From Grammothele lineata (Eukaryota > Basidiomycota > Agaricomycetes > Polyporales > Polyporaceae), in contig NDFF03000029.1 of assembly GCA_002150815.3 (NCBI GenBank), positions 665,542-729,541 on the forward strand: a DNA stretch of 64,000 bases, in the 5' to 3' direction. Under the pieces are notes generated by a model. It saw only the letters and a program-made list of their open reading frames with translations. It was not told where the DNA came from and ran no database searches. Made by a program: the position numbers and the translations under genes. Below, one piece after another: positions 46,849-58,961 of this stretch. Numbering within the stretch: the first letter of the stretch is position 1; the number at the start of each line of letters is the position of its first letter.

Positions 46849-47053
46849 GGAGAATAAGGACGCGGCGGAGACGGGGGACTGTGCGGTGTACTAACAAAGA
46901 GCGCGTCGCGTTCTGTCTTGTCTCGCTGTCCACAAGCGCCCATTCAAACTCTTTAGCGCTCATCGGCTGCGGCGGGCCGCGACGCGCAAGCGAAGTCCCT
47001 GCACACGATCGCGGTAGCGCCGAGCTTGGATTCGTACCTCCACGACGCGCACC
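46849..47053. promoter_or_regulatory. Compact bidirectional promoter, uS5m / PITH-domain gene
   Basis: Only 205 bp separate two head-to-head starts. No clear TATA box is visible, as is common for housekeeping genes. Confidence 0.6.
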
Positions 47054-47978
47054 ATGTCTCACGACGAAGATTCGGTCGCAGCTTCTCTGTCTGGACTTGA
47101 CCTTGGGAATCTCTACGGATCGATAGACAAATCCAAGTGAGCATGCGCATGTGCGTGCCACAATGACGACGAGCATGACTTGCGAGCCAAGCGTGCACGG
47201 CTTGAACTTGACCGTTCCAGAGGATGCACAGGCGTTGATCAAGCCATGGGATGAACGAGAGGATACATCTCGATTTGCTGAATCCGGTGTCGACGATCAG
47301 GTATGTTCTCTCCGAGCTTGCCTCCACGTACCGGGGTGTACGCCTCGGTCTCGACGTCTAGATCTCGGAAACGGACACCACGCTAACGGACGTCCTCGTA
47401 CCTTCGCAGATCATCATACATGTACCGTTCACGCAGAACGTCCGCCTGCGCTCCCTGATACTCAAAACAGGTGCACCCTGCGCTCAACAGTTACCTTCTG
47501 CAGCCCGCTGATCAGTGCCGTCGCGCCATATCAGGACGCGGTGAGCTCACGCCCCGCAGGCTCCGCATCTACGCCAACCGGACGAACATCGTTGACTTCA
47601 GCGAAGCGGAGGATTCTTCGCCCCAGCTGAACATCTCGCTCCTCGAGGGCGAAACTGGGGTCACTGAGTACCCCCTCCGCACCGCATCTTTCGCAAACGT
47701 TCACTCGCTTTCACTGTTCTTCGTGCGTCTCGGCCCCGGTCCTTGGTTTCATGCCCTAGACCCGAGTGCTAACCAGTGTGATCCCTGCATGTGTACAGAG
47801 TGACGCCGTGGGTGGGGACTCGTTGCGGTTGTACTTCATCGGCTTCCGCGGAGACAGTAGATCGCAGAAGAAAGAGGGTACACAGAAGCTAGAGATCCCG
47901 GCGGCGAACGCTCCGGATGCGAGACTGATAGACCGTTTGCAAGAGAAGAGCGGTGCGGCGCAGACGACAGCGAGGTAG
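47054..47978 (+). CDS. PITH-domain protein
   Basis: Exons 47054-47136, 47192-47300, 47410-47470, 47535-47722, 47799-47978; 206 aa. The PITH fold (proteasome-interacting domain of thioredoxin-like proteins) fills almost the whole protein: DLGNLYGSID, VHGLNLTVPEDAQALIKPW, then IIIHVPFTQNVRLRSLILK, LRIYANRTNIVDFSEAE and LRLYFIGFRGDS. There is no thioredoxin domain, so it is the stand-alone PITHD1 type rather than Txl1. Members of the family with a thioredoxin domain bind the 26S proteasome; the role of the stand-alone form in fungi is unclear. Confidence 0.95.
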
Positions 47979-48705
47979 ACTTCATGTATATTATATCCAC
48001 CTTGACGTGATTTCCGCAGTTGTTTCAAGCTGTCTGACGTGGAGGTGCATGTTTGGCTGATCAGGAGATGAACTTGCGTCGTCGAAATGAGTCTCCAATT
48101 GCTGCGGTCGCGCGAAGGCATAGCACGGTAGATGGTGCAAGAAATGAATGGATTGTGCATGAAGTGCATAAGGCATACAACAGATAACGAAAAATGCATA
48201 TAGTGAGCGTGAGGAGGTCGTGTGTCGCTAGGACGTCGTGACGGAGATGAGAAGTACACCGAAAAAGTACACTGTACGAGATGCTGCGGGAACCCCAAGT
48301 CCTTTCGTGAGGCAGGGATATGAACGTACACGGCTCTACCGAGATAAAGATATGAAAACAACAGACAACCGGCGTGCGGTACCAATGATACAAGAGACCA
48401 ATGAAGAGGGGGAAGATATGCAGATATGCGCGAAGACGAATACACCAGATGCCAGCCAGATGCGATGCGTCGTGAGTGGGTCGTGAAATGTGCGTGGATG
48501 CAATGCGGATGGGGAGAGATGCAGATGCGACAAGAGAATAGGAAATGCGGAGTCGTGAATGAAAAGCGTGGTGGGGATGCGATATGCGGTATGCGTAAGC
48601 GATGCGGATGATGCAGCAGGGATATAAAGAATGCGGGATAACTTATCGATACAAACATGTCGTTCACGCACGCGTGAACGAAAACGTGTCTGTGAGGCCC
48701 GAGAG
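47979..48705. other. Convergent 3' interval with ATGCG-rich repeat
   Basis: Lies between the 3' ends of the PITH gene (+) and the kinase (-). From about 48420 to 48615 the pentamer ATGCG, often as GATGCG or AATGCGG, recurs about ten times at irregular spacing. It is a degenerate tandem-like repeat rather than an exact microsatellite. No gene is seen. Confidence 0.55.
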
Positions 48706-51232
48706 TCACGACGGCATCATGCCCGCGAACAGCTTACCCGGCGAGAACCAGTCGCGCGCAACCCGAAGACGCTTGCGCCGCGGGCGCGCGTCCTCCGTCA
48801 GCGTCGAGTGCACGTCCTCGGCCTTCGGCTCCACTGCAGCCACACCACCCACGCGCACGCGCGTGGCCTGCACGCCGCTTGCGGCGGCGGGGCCGTGGCC
48901 GTGGGGCGGGAGGCAGAGGTACGGCTGAGGCTCGGGCGACGCGCTGGTCGACGCGGAGAACACCCAGTTCGCGGCGTACGCCTCGGGGGCGGACTCCGTC
49001 TGGCGCGTCTTCCCGCGCCCACCGAGCGTGCCGGTGCTCCGCCGTCCGGGAGAGCGCGAACGCGCGCGCCGGTCGGCCCCGGGGGACGATGACCGCGAAC
49101 GGTGCGGGAACGCGAGGCGGATGGGGCGGAGGAAACCCGGCTTGCGACCAGGGTTGAGCGGGGTGCGGAGCGGGAGGACAGGCGACGTCCGAGGAGTCGC
49201 GGCCGTCACGCCGGCGAGCGCCTCAGGCATCGAGCGGGGGGTTGAGGCCGACGCCGTCGCGACTCCCGACGTCGCCGCGGAAGTGCCGAAAGAGAACGCG
49301 GGCCATGCCGCGAGCTCGCGCGGCGATGGTGGTCGCGAGGGCGCGGGCGTCGCCTGTACGGTAAAAAAAGCGAATGGGGTCGAGGTCGCCGACGCCGCCG
49401 CGGCCTTCGGGGGGTTCAGCCAGGAGCAGATCCGGTTCCAGCTGTACTCCGAGTCCGCCGAGTGGGAGTCCGACGAGGGGGGCTCCCGCGCCTCCTTCGC
49501 GCCAAGATCGAGCCCAAGCACGGGCGACTCGGCCCGCGCGGAGGGAAGCGACTCGTACGTCTCGATCTCGGGGTACTCGTCGTCCTCGTCCTCGTCCATG
49601 TGGTCCTCGGTCGCGGGCGTGATGAGCATGTTGTCCTCGTGCTCGTCGCCGTAGGGCGAAGGCTTCGCGGTCGTCATCGCGCTCGGGACAAGGGGAGAGT
49701 ACATGTATCCGTCACCCCAGTTCGACTCGAGGGCCGTGTGAAGGGAAGACGCTGTCGCGGAGAGCATGGTAACGCTGTTGTCGTAGTACTCGGGCTTGAA
49801 CGTGTCCGTGTCGACGGTGAGGACGAGCTTCGGACGTGTTTGCTGGCCCTGTTCCCACGCGTAAGGCGTCACGGGCGGGGACGGGATCGACGGCTCGGAA
49901 GACAGAACAGAGTAAGCGGAGGCGGGGCTGTGGCCGGGGGTCTCAAGTCCCTCGAAAAGCTTCGTGGTAGTATGAACGGCTGTGGTACGGGAGCGGGGAC
50001 TGGGAGACATGGAGCGGGAATAGGAGGTCGAAGCGACGGCGGAGTCGTCACCATGTTCACCGAAGGAGGCCGACCATGTGGAGTCCTTGGCCACCGACCG
50101 CTCGCGGGCGTAGACCATCTCGGCGTCGGAGCCGTCGCTCCAGGCGGACGCGAAGTCCTCCTGAGGCTCCTGCTGCGCGGGAATCTCCTGAGGTTCTGGC
50201 TCCGCCTCTGCAGACGAGTCGCTATCAGCGTCGACGTTGAGACCGGCCTCCCAAGGGCAACGCGCCATGCTGTCCTCGAAGACGACGTCGGGTGAGTAGA
50301 AGTTGTCGATCGCCTTGAACGCGTGGCGGAACTCGCGAAGCGTGACTCGTCGGCGCCAGTCGACATGGAGCGCACGCGTGAGCAGGAGGTTGACCTCCTC
50401 GGAGATAGGGAGGACGGTGGGGAGGAAGCGGTGGGGGTCCTTCAGGTACGCTTGGAAGGTGCAGTCGTCCGCGGAGGCCGACTTCCATGGGTTGCGACCA
50501 GTGATGAGGTTAAGGAGGATGATGCCCAGCGACCAGACGTCGTTAAATAGTGGCGAGTACTGGCGGTTGGGGGCGAAGATGCCGCCTTGGCACTCTACAA
50601 GGCAGCTGTGAGTCGTTGAAAGGAAGCTACGACGAGGCATTAGACGTACCTGGGCTCATATGATACACGCTACCTGTCCGGAACTCGTTGCTAACGCGGT
50701 CCGTGGTGGCGAGCCCGAAGTCGGTGATCGCAAGGCGAAGACCGTCCTCGAAGCAGAGGATGTTCTCCGGCTTAAGGTCGCGGTGATAAATATTCAGGGA
50801 GTGGCAATACTCAACCGCGTCGAGCAGCTGAAGGAAGACCTCCTTGATGAGGGCGTTATTGCCCAGATAGCGCCGCTTGTGGAGAATTTGAGTGAAAAGG
50901 TCACCGTCGGGACAGAAGTCCATGACGATGAAGGTATATTGGTAGTCCTCTACGACGCGATGAAGCGTGACGACGTTGGGGTGGCCCGATGCAAGCTGGT
51001 GGAGGGTGATCTCGCGAATGTGGAGTTGGCGCTGGCGAGCTGCGCTGCGCTTGTTAGAGTGTGGTAGGCACTTGACGGCGTACGAGGTGTTGGGGGCAAA
51101 CGTGTCGACGGCACGGTAGACGATACCGTAGCCGCCGTAGCCGAGAATCTCGACGAGCTTGAGCGCACCATTGTCGATGAGGGTGCCGAGCGCGGGTGGC
51201 GTGGGCGAGGACGTCTGCGGGGAGGGGACCAT
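48706..51232 (-). CDS. Ser/Thr protein kinase, Ran1/Ksp1-like
   Basis: Two exons, 51232-50650 and 50594-48706; 823 aa. N-terminal kinase domain at about residues 23-300: glycine loop GYGGYG (31-36), catalytic lysine in YAVK (54), HRDLKPEN (150-157), DFG (171-173) and the APE motif as MSPE at the exon junction, then DVWSLGIILLNLITG. These features and the long tail fit the fungal Ran1/Pat1, Ksp1, Vhs1 and Sks1 group, which links nutrient signals to growth, meiosis or filamentation. The 500-residue tail is disordered, with Ser/Pro, acidic clusters (EDEDDEYPE) and Arg/Ser-rich segments. The start MVPSPQTSS was chosen because the upstream open frame is CT-rich promoter sequence. Confidence 0.95.
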
Positions 51233-53833
51233 GATGACGATGGCCGGAAGGGGAGAAGGCGGCGGGAGGGAGGGGAGAGAAGAGCGTAAGTGCTCGCAAA
51301 GTGCTCGCAGAGCGTTGAGGAAGACCCGGGGAGAAGTGGACGGAGGGCCAAAGGTCTTATAGTATTGAGGGTGCAGAACGTGCCCCAGGGCTGGCCGGGG
51401 CGTGTGGGCCATGAGGCAAAAACTGATTGCCTGGGGCAGGACGGAAGTAGGCGAGCCGCTGTCCCGTTTAGGTGAGAAACCGAAGCGGAATCGTGGAAGA
51501 AGGTTCGAAGATACCGCTGGTGATCCTGCCCTTGTCAGCGTTCCGTCCGCACAACGCAGCGCTGCGAGAACGAGGTCGGGCGACAAGCGCGGCTATCGAT
51601 CCATTGTGTCCGCGCGCATGGCTAGCGACCTGCCGACGGAGGTAGAAGTTGGAATAGCAACGCCATTCTATGCGGTCTTGTTGCGTCTCTACGAATCTCC
51701 GTAAGAATTAGTAAATGGCGAAGAGGACAAGAGACGGAGGACGACGGACAATTGTGCTCGGGTTGTACTCTCGGGCGCTCCATTAGAGGTCGAGGCCCGA
51801 GACCCCCAGATCTCATCGGCGATCTGGAGCCGGCCCGCACGGGCGCCACCCGCAGCACAGCTCCGCCCTCGACTGCCGACTCCCCGAACGACGACCTCTG
51901 TGATTTGGGGCCCGGCCAACTCTCGCGAATCCGGGGTGAGGACAAGCTCATCGGTCTTCATGGGTTCGCACCGCCATCCCGAAATCACGCTGGAACCAAC
52001 GGGTCCTGTCCAAGGAGCGCTGGGCAGCGCTCAGTGAAGCGACAAGGGAACCTTGTCGGAGGTTTTACCAGCTCAATTTCTAGATAAAGGGACCCCGAGA
52101 AGCACTGATTCTGGGTCCAGCGGCAGGGGCAAACGTTTGGCAGCGTCTCATATTGCTGGAAGAGACCTGAGGGCGCAGCATAAACGTATCATTGGGTCAG
52201 TTACTGACGTCAGAAGTGTGAGTCATAAGCACGAGTGCAACGTTCGATAGCTTACCGAACGTATTCCTATCGTGTTATCCTGCGGACATCGCGTCACCGC
52301 AGGCGGTGGATATCCGCCTGTGTCTATCCAACGTGATCGTATATCGTCCAGGAACGTAATATCCCGTAGGGACATTACTGGAGCGTCCCTGTTCAGATCA
52401 ATGAAAGCTGTGTAGGCGGAGGAGGATCTTCGTCTGCGCCTGAGCTGTCGTCACTCGAGGGATGATTCTGCCTGGAGAAAGCACAACTCGGTTCAGGATA
52501 TCCAGACTTAATGTCCGGAAAACATACCTGATGGGTGTGGATATCGTTCCGGACCTAAGTTGAGACATGAAATCCTGCGTTCGTCTATGGAACGCACAGA
52601 ATGTTCTTGAAGGCGGTTCAGTCAGGAGCGAGGTGGATCACCCTCCCATCCGAGCCACGACTTGGGCTCAAGGTCCGAGGGCTCGAACTGTGCATGCACA
52701 CGATAAGCTATCCAGCACTGTCCGGCATGCATCCGTATGTCTATCGACTGACCTCGATCGGCACGGGCTCAACGGCGTTTGAACCACTGTCACCCTCATT
52801 TCCGGAAATAGTCCGTCCCGTGGGCCGTCCTTCTGCTCGTCCACGGGGGCGCCCGCTGGGAACTAGGAAGCTAGAGCGGCCACTAGACTTGGCGCAAGAC
52901 CCTTCAGAAACGCGGTGAAGCTCGGATCCGGAGCAGAGGAGAGCGCACTGACCCCCGGCGTCGCCCGCGTGGGATAGCCCTGCAACGAGGCCGCGGGCGC
53001 TCCATCGGGCGTGGATCACGGTGTGCAAAACACGCACCGGAGGCTCCGGACGCGTGCGCGCAGCGGCGTGGGGCGGGCCTGTCTATCGGCAACAGGAGGG
53101 TGAGGAGTGGCTGACGGGGAGGGCGCGCGGATGACCCCGTCAAACGCGCCCCGCCGCACGTCGGGCATGCCATAGGCAGTGCGGTGCTGCGTGTTAGCGG
53201 TGTGCTGGTGTGTGGGTGGAGGGGACTGAATGGAGATAGACTCGGTAAAGGGTCTGTAAGCCACATTTTTGCGTATATGTTGAGGCTATGGAACGTTCGT
53301 CGGTACTCATCGCCATACGCAGTCGCGTCTGGCTGAACAGTGCCGCGACTGAGAGGGATGCTGACGGAAACGGTCCTCCAACGAAGTCCAATCCCCGTCA
53401 CATGAAGGACATGGCTGTTCGCGCTGTATCAGGAATGTGGTGCACAAAAATTGTCCAGGTGCTGACCGTAGTAGTGACGCATGCCCTCTAAATTTTCTGA
53501 GTGCATAGCGGTTGAGGAGAAGGACCATTTGTCCAAGGCTATGAGACATCATGTACAAGCAGCAACTTAGAGCCGAGAAGATGTTCCAAAGAACGGATAA
53601 AGATCAGAGCTTGCGATGCGTAGTCGGTGTTTGATTACTTGTGCCAGTTCGACCAAGACTTGGCTGGAGGAACGCGTCGGTCCGTCGGAGGCAGGCTGCC
53701 GAAACGCGACGCGTCCTCTCGCACGTGATCGCCATTACCCACGGGCGCCAAATAATCCTCCAGCTCACTGTCGTACTTGAGGCTAGTACTTTGACCTTCC
53801 CTTACCAGAGTCCCGTGCACTTGTCTCCGCGAC
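51233..53833. other. 2.6 kb head-to-head interval, kinase / ATP10
   Basis: The first 100-150 bases are CT-rich on the kinase strand, with a TATAAGA-like sequence about 125 bases upstream of its start. No coding frame is convincing. The middle holds a cluster of inverted repeats (52240-52560) listed separately. The segment before ATP10 has no clear TATA box. Confidence 0.5.
52240..52560. repeat. Cluster of nested hairpins
   Basis: At least six inverted repeats in 320 bases: ACGTTCG 52240-52246 with CGAACGT 52256-52262; CCTGCGG 52279-52285 with CCGCAGG 52297-52303; CAGGCGG 52300-52306 with CCGCCTG 52314-52320 (overlapping the previous one); a hairpin at 52356-52378 with a 10-position stem, one mismatch and loop GTA; AGGGAC/GTCCCT overlapping it; and a long stem with one bulge, ACTTAATGTCCGGAA near 52506-52520 with TTCCGGACCTAAGT at 52547-52560. 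It could be a decayed transposon end cluster or a structured regulatory or RNA element. Confidence 0.6.
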
Positions 53834-55041
53834 ATGCGCTCCTTACTGGCGACATTTCGCTCCAGGCCCAATCTGAGAACTAGTGCTATCCGGCTTGGGC
53901 CTCTATCGCAGCGCCGCAACGTCTCCGACACTCCACAGCGGCACTCCGATCAGCCTTCGACTGCGGAAGCACCTGCCGCACCGTCCACTGAGGCCAAGGG
54001 AAAGGCAAAAGAGACGGCGCAGCCCTCTGACCCATCAATTGCGCCGCTAGAGGACAGACCCTTGCCTCTCTTGAGCAGACCGTTGGGCGTGAAGGAGAGG
54101 CCGGAGGCGAGATTGAAAACATGGGGCGACACGAGAGAAAAGTTCATGGACACGGACAAGCGATTGGCGGAGAGGCATCATCTGTGCGTTAGTTTCACTT
54201 CTACTGGGAGGAAATTCGTATGAACAGGCGTACACAGCGCGAGGGAAGCGACGAGAGGATATTTCGCCGACCTCAACGCGACACGACGGCATGGAGGAAA
54301 GACTTGGATTGCACCTAGGGTGATGATTCGAGAAGACGTGAGCGTCCCTGCTGCAACGCCTTCGTCCCATGACTGACACCAATGGTGCAGAAAGCGTTGT
54401 ACTTCCCAGATATCCATGGGACACCACTAGTTGGCAGCCAGAATAAAGTGCATACCACTACTCTCCTACAAGGGAAGGTATCTCTGGTTGCGCTTCTCAC
54501 GACGCGAATATCTGAGGTGCGTTCTTCGCTAGCTGTAACCGTTCTCTGCACCTACGTTCCCATCTCCGTCCAGCTCCAAACCGCTAACTTCGTCGAGTCT
54601 ACTCGAGAAGCCTTTGCGTCCCACCCTCTCTTCCAGTTCGTGCAGATCAACCTGCAAGACAACGTCCTCAAGTCGTTCCTGATATCTATGTTCGCTTCTG
54701 GCATCCGCAAGACAGTGCCAGAACCTCTCTGGCCAACCTATTTGATCTCAAGCCAGAGCATGGAGTAAGTGCAGCTTTTCTTATCATTCCGTACTTCAAC
54801 CGACTTCCCTTTTGCGCATAGGTATCACCGTGAGCCATTAGGTATCGCGAACAAACACGTCGGATACGTTTATCTTGTGGACCCGAACCTCAAGATCAGA
54901 TGGGCAGGTTGCGCCGACCCGAAGTCGGAGGAGATTTCTGGACTGAAGGCATGCACGACCGTCTTGTTGGACAGGCTGTCCAAGCGACCGTCATCGGGTG
55001 CCAACAGTTCGTCAGATGAACAGGCTAGAGGACCAGCCTAG
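53834..55041 (+). CDS. ATP10: Mitochondrial ATP synthase assembly factor Atp10
   Basis: Inner-membrane chaperone needed to build the Fo sector (subunit 6) of the mitochondrial ATP synthase. Exons 53834-54183, 54238-54337, 54391-54516, 54574-54764, 54822-55041; 328 aa. An Arg/Ser/Leu-rich presequence (MRSLLATFRSRPNLRTS) is followed by a low-complexity linker. The ATP10 domain runs from about residue 85 to 300: RPLGVKERP, YFADLNATR, ALYFPDIHGTPL, VSLVALLTTR, FVQINLQDN and IANKHVGYVYLVDPNLKIRWAGC. The Ala/Pro/Ser-rich N-terminal linker is typical of fungal members. Confidence 0.96.
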
Positions 55042-55671
55042 CTGTCCAACCCGCACATCTCATGACGGCTGTCACGGAAGCTCTTCGTATTTGCATCCGC
55101 TGTTCTGCGCACGCACTATTGCGTCGAGATGCTCTCCTATAGCTAGTGGACCAATATTATTACCAATCTTATTAAGTTCTTCGTACGGGTGTGACTACGG
55201 ACATAAGTGAGTATCATTAGGCTGCAAAGTGCCAATCACCGGCGAAAGTCCAGAAATACTGCACGATCAAGATGACACAGCACGGAACTGGGGTCGAAAT
55301 TGAAGAAGGCGCGGCGGCAAGCGCCATCGCGGAAGAGGCTTTTGGGCCGTACCGTCACCGACGTCCTCCGCAGGAGCGACCATTCCTCTTCTATCCCGTT
55401 CATATCCCCCTTCTCGCCACTCCTTCAAGCCTTCCTACCTTCGCCACGCCTTGAGGGCTCTAATTCGTTACTCATCGGCTTGGCTCGGGCGAAAGGAAGT
55501 CATCTTGTAATCTCCTTATACCCGCCCGCTCCACAGTCACGAAGCAAGCGAGCGAGTACTGCCACGCCGCAACGATATCTAGGGCTTCCCTGACCGCGAA
55601 ACGCACCACGGCCCTCGTCGCCCATTTATCTTGCACCAGCACGCCCGCCGCTCCTCGTCTCGTCCCCGGAC
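55042..55671. promoter_or_regulatory. Intergenic region, ATP10 to GT61 gene
   Basis: 630 bp with the ATP10 3' flank and the upstream region of the glycosyltransferase. The last 250 bases are rich in CT and in CTCG-type motifs on the sense strand. No separate gene is supported. Confidence 0.4.
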
Positions 55672-58104
55672 ATGCCACAAAAGCGAACGTGGGCGGCGCT
55701 CCCGACGCGGCGCGAGCTCACGCTCGCGCTCTTTGCGCTCACCGTCTTTGTCCTCTCCTACAACCTCGAGGCGTCGCTAGGGCTCGTCGGAGTGCGCCCG
55801 CCGAAGCTCTCGTCGTCATATCTGCTCAGCATTGGTGAGTGTGCGCCGTTACTTCCTGGGACTCGTAGACGCCGCAACGCGTCCAGGCGGGTCGTGTGGT
55901 GCCCGGGTGCAGGCAAATGGACAGCGGTGATCGCGAACCGCGGAGAGGGATCGTCCATCTCCCTGTGGAGACGTCCCTGCTCTTCCTTCAAGGTGTCATA
56001 TTGGCGTTCGCTTCGCTAGACTGACCCGCTGTGCGGTTCTTTAGGTCTCGGTACCAAGGATCCAGGCTTCGACCCCGACGGTCGCCGCCCAAAACAATGG
56101 AGGGATAAGCTGGAGGAGCTCATTGTCGGGGACTGGGAGTGGCGAGAAGGCGAGGTATCAGGCGTTCCCCGCGGAGAGCCCATCACATCTGGCAAGGGGC
56201 GGTATGGGATGATTTACAACTTTGGTAAGGGCAAGAAGGTCGGACGGTCTGATCACCACCTCGAGGACCGCGGCGTCAGCCTGGATACAGGTGTGACGGT
56301 GAAGGACCAGTTCATCCGGTGGGGAAAGGAGATTCCTGAGACGAAGTTCGTCGCGCATACACCCGGTGCGTCACGGTATTTGCTCGAAGCTATGCTCGGA
56401 CATGGCTGAGAGGCCGCGGATAAGGGTACACGGTGCTGGAGAACGTGGTGGTCGCGAACGGCACCCTGTTCATTGTGGCGAATGACTGGACCAAGGTTCC
56501 CAAGTTGAGCGACATTGCGTCGTCCTCGCTCGACCCTTCACGACCCCCGCGGCTGCAGGATTGGCACATGCTGACCGCGAGGGACGCTAGCTCTTGGTTC
56601 GGTCCGTACGCAGCAAAGTGGGTGGCTACGTGCTTTTGACCTTACCATCTCCGGCAAAAGCTGACACGCGTCCAGGATACATGGCACGTCCTGGCTTGCG
56701 CTTGACAAGGCCGAGGCTCAAGACCCCTACAATATCTTTTCCTTCTTCCGTACGCAAGCGTCTCTAGCATCCATCTCCCCTGCGTCATCCCACAAGACGG
56801 TCCACGGCCTCCATGGCCTATCGGCGTCCCTCCCTGCGCCCCCTGCAAGCTCGATCCCCGCACCCCTACGCATTATTTTCCCTCATGTCCCCACGTTCTC
56901 CAGCCCGCATATTCCTCCTGGCCCAGGCGAAGACGACAAGACGCATCCCCCGCTCCGCGAGCGCGCACACGTAGGCTTCCACCCGCTCACCCTCAAGACC
57001 GTCCTCCCCTCCGTCGGCATGTGGTTCGAGGAGGACTGGGCGGACCTCTCGGAGATGCACGTGCCCTTCCTCTTCGAGCGCGTCGTCGTCGCGGACCTCG
57101 GCGCAGCCGAGCGCGGGCGGGAATCATGGCAAAACACACCCGTCCCCTCCTCTCCCTCCTCTTCCCCCTCAGAGGGCGACTCCAGTGAAGGGGAGAGGAG
57201 GCGTAAGCGTGCCCCGGGCGACAACGCTAGCGGCGCGCCCGCGTGGGCGGCGCCCTTCGTCGGGTTTCGTGCGCCGGAGGGCTGGTGGGCGCCCGCGCGC
57301 GCCGCGCTCTTACGCTACCTCGGGCTCCCGGACGCACCCGGACATGCTGGGGAGGCGCGCGGGTTCTGGGGGAGCAAGAAGGACGCTCGCAAGGCTGTGG
57401 TGACGTACGTCTCGATGCTGAACGAACCGGCCGGCGCGGGGGCGCGGCTGTCGGCGGCGGACGAGGAGAGGCTCGTGGATGGGCTGAGGAGGATGGAGAG
57501 GGAGGGCGTATTGGGCGAGGTGCATGTTGTGAGGGGGAATGGAACGGTGGGCGTGAGCAGTGGGCTACCGTGGGAGGAGAGGAGGAGGGCAGAGGCGGTG
57601 GAGTGGACAGAGAGGATGGGCGCGTTCGCTAAGTCGACGGTGAGTGTCACTACAATGTGTCGGATGGTCAGTTTTGTCTGAGCCTTGTTGTGCGGCAGAT
57701 GGTCTTGGGAGCTTTCGGCCCTCAACTGTCGGACAGCATCTTCATGCGCTCGCCGCTTGCCCCGACCGCTGAGTCTGCTAGTACCTCGACCTCATCGAGG
57801 GACGAGCCTTCAAAACCGGTGGCGCCGCTGCTTATGGAGTTCTTCCCTCCCGGAACATTTGTGCGGAATCAGCAGTTTGCGATGCAGGAGCTCGGAATGG
57901 ATTATGTGGCCTGGTGGAATGAGAGGTATGTTCTTGACTTAACGACCACACGCAGCTCGCTGAAACATGCATGCCTTTAGGAGATTCTCAGCGGACAACC
58001 TGCCCTCCGTTTCACTGCCCTCCGAGAGCGGCCCGCAAGTACCCCTGGACGTCGACGCCGTCCTCCGCGTGGTACGGGAAGAGGCGCCGCGGAGGGCGGC
58101 ATGA
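55672..58104 (+). CDS. Glycosyltransferase, GT61-like (type II membrane protein)
   Basis: Exons 55672-55834, 56045-56365, 56425-56617, 56676-57639, 57699-57925, 57981-58104; 663 aa. A single N-terminal signal-anchor helix (LTLALFALTVFVLSYNL) predicts a Golgi lumenal enzyme. Blocks fitting the GT61 (DUF563) family: TVLENVVVANGTLFIVAND, WFGPYAAKIHGTSWL, a region around MWFEEDWADLSEMHVPFLFERVVVADLG (split at WADLSE), VVTYVSMLNEP and a C-terminal MEFFPPGTFVRNQQFAMQELGM. GT61 enzymes transfer xylose or GlcNAc to proteins or glycans; the exact donor here is not decidable. Serine-rich insertions (near 57140-57200 and 57770-57820) interrupt the domain. The first intron is 210 nt, longer than the rest. 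Confidence 0.82.
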
Positions 58105-58961
58105 CGGTCTTACTTCGAGGATTCACAAGCCCGTTCTGGCGTTATATATATCCGAGCCCCAGGTAGATACCGGTATGTTATAATTTCCCCTCGTCGCCTC
58201 GGACATCGTATGTAGAGACAGGGGTAGTAGCCTTCCTCGACCCACGTGGGTCGCACACACGTCTCTCAACACCACATCATCCTCGCTCGCTATCGTCGTA
58301 TGTCGTAGATCCATCCACCCGTAGAGCACTAGTCGCAAACATGCAGATTCGTAGACAGCAATTGCATTCGTTTCCACATCCCCTCCGAGGCTTGTTCATT
58401 CTACAAGGTGCCCCCTATACGTTGTTGCAGACCAGCCGCTGCAATCGAGCCACCACTGGCTGGCGCTCTCCTTTCTTTAACTCCGGTCAGGAGGCGTTCG
58501 GTATGACGTCGCATTTGCTGCGACAAGGCGTGCCGGGCGCGATCCTTGTCCTTCCGGGCCGCGCGGTCGGAGTTTAACAGGCACCCCTCGTCGCACAGTG
58601 GCCGTGCGAGATGGTTGGGAGATTGAGAGCTGAGTGCACTGCAGTTCCGGTTGCGCACAAGTTGGTATACTCACTGGCAACTGTCTGATGCAAAACAGGT
58701 CTCGGTGGTCGCGCACTGGCTTGGCGTCACGGCGGGGACAGGCGTGGGAGCGGGGCGGGGGACTCAAAGCGGGCAAGAAGCGCGGCGGGCTGGACTGCAA
58801 CACCAACGACCGCCGCGTGCTCCCTCGTCCTCCGACCCTTGTCTGTCCTTTCTTTCCCCTTCCTATCCCCTCTCCCCCCGCCCCTCGCGCACTCTTATCT
58901 CGCCCAGCCTCCCACCACTAACCCTCCGCACCCGCCCACTGCCGCACACACCGCCAACGCC
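58105..58961. promoter_or_regulatory. Upstream region of sugar transporter gene
   Basis: 857 bp. The last 130 bases before the start at 58962 are strongly CT-rich on the sense strand, ending in a CACCGCCAACGCC leader-like sequence. No gene is seen. Confidence 0.5.

Noticed and set aside
49462..50295. 277-codon plus-strand open frame
   Set aside because: Antisense of the disordered tail of the kinase; GC-rich codon use keeps the opposite strand open.
52904..53401. 165-codon minus-strand open frame
   Set aside because: Low-complexity composition and no motif; likely chance in GC-rich sequence.
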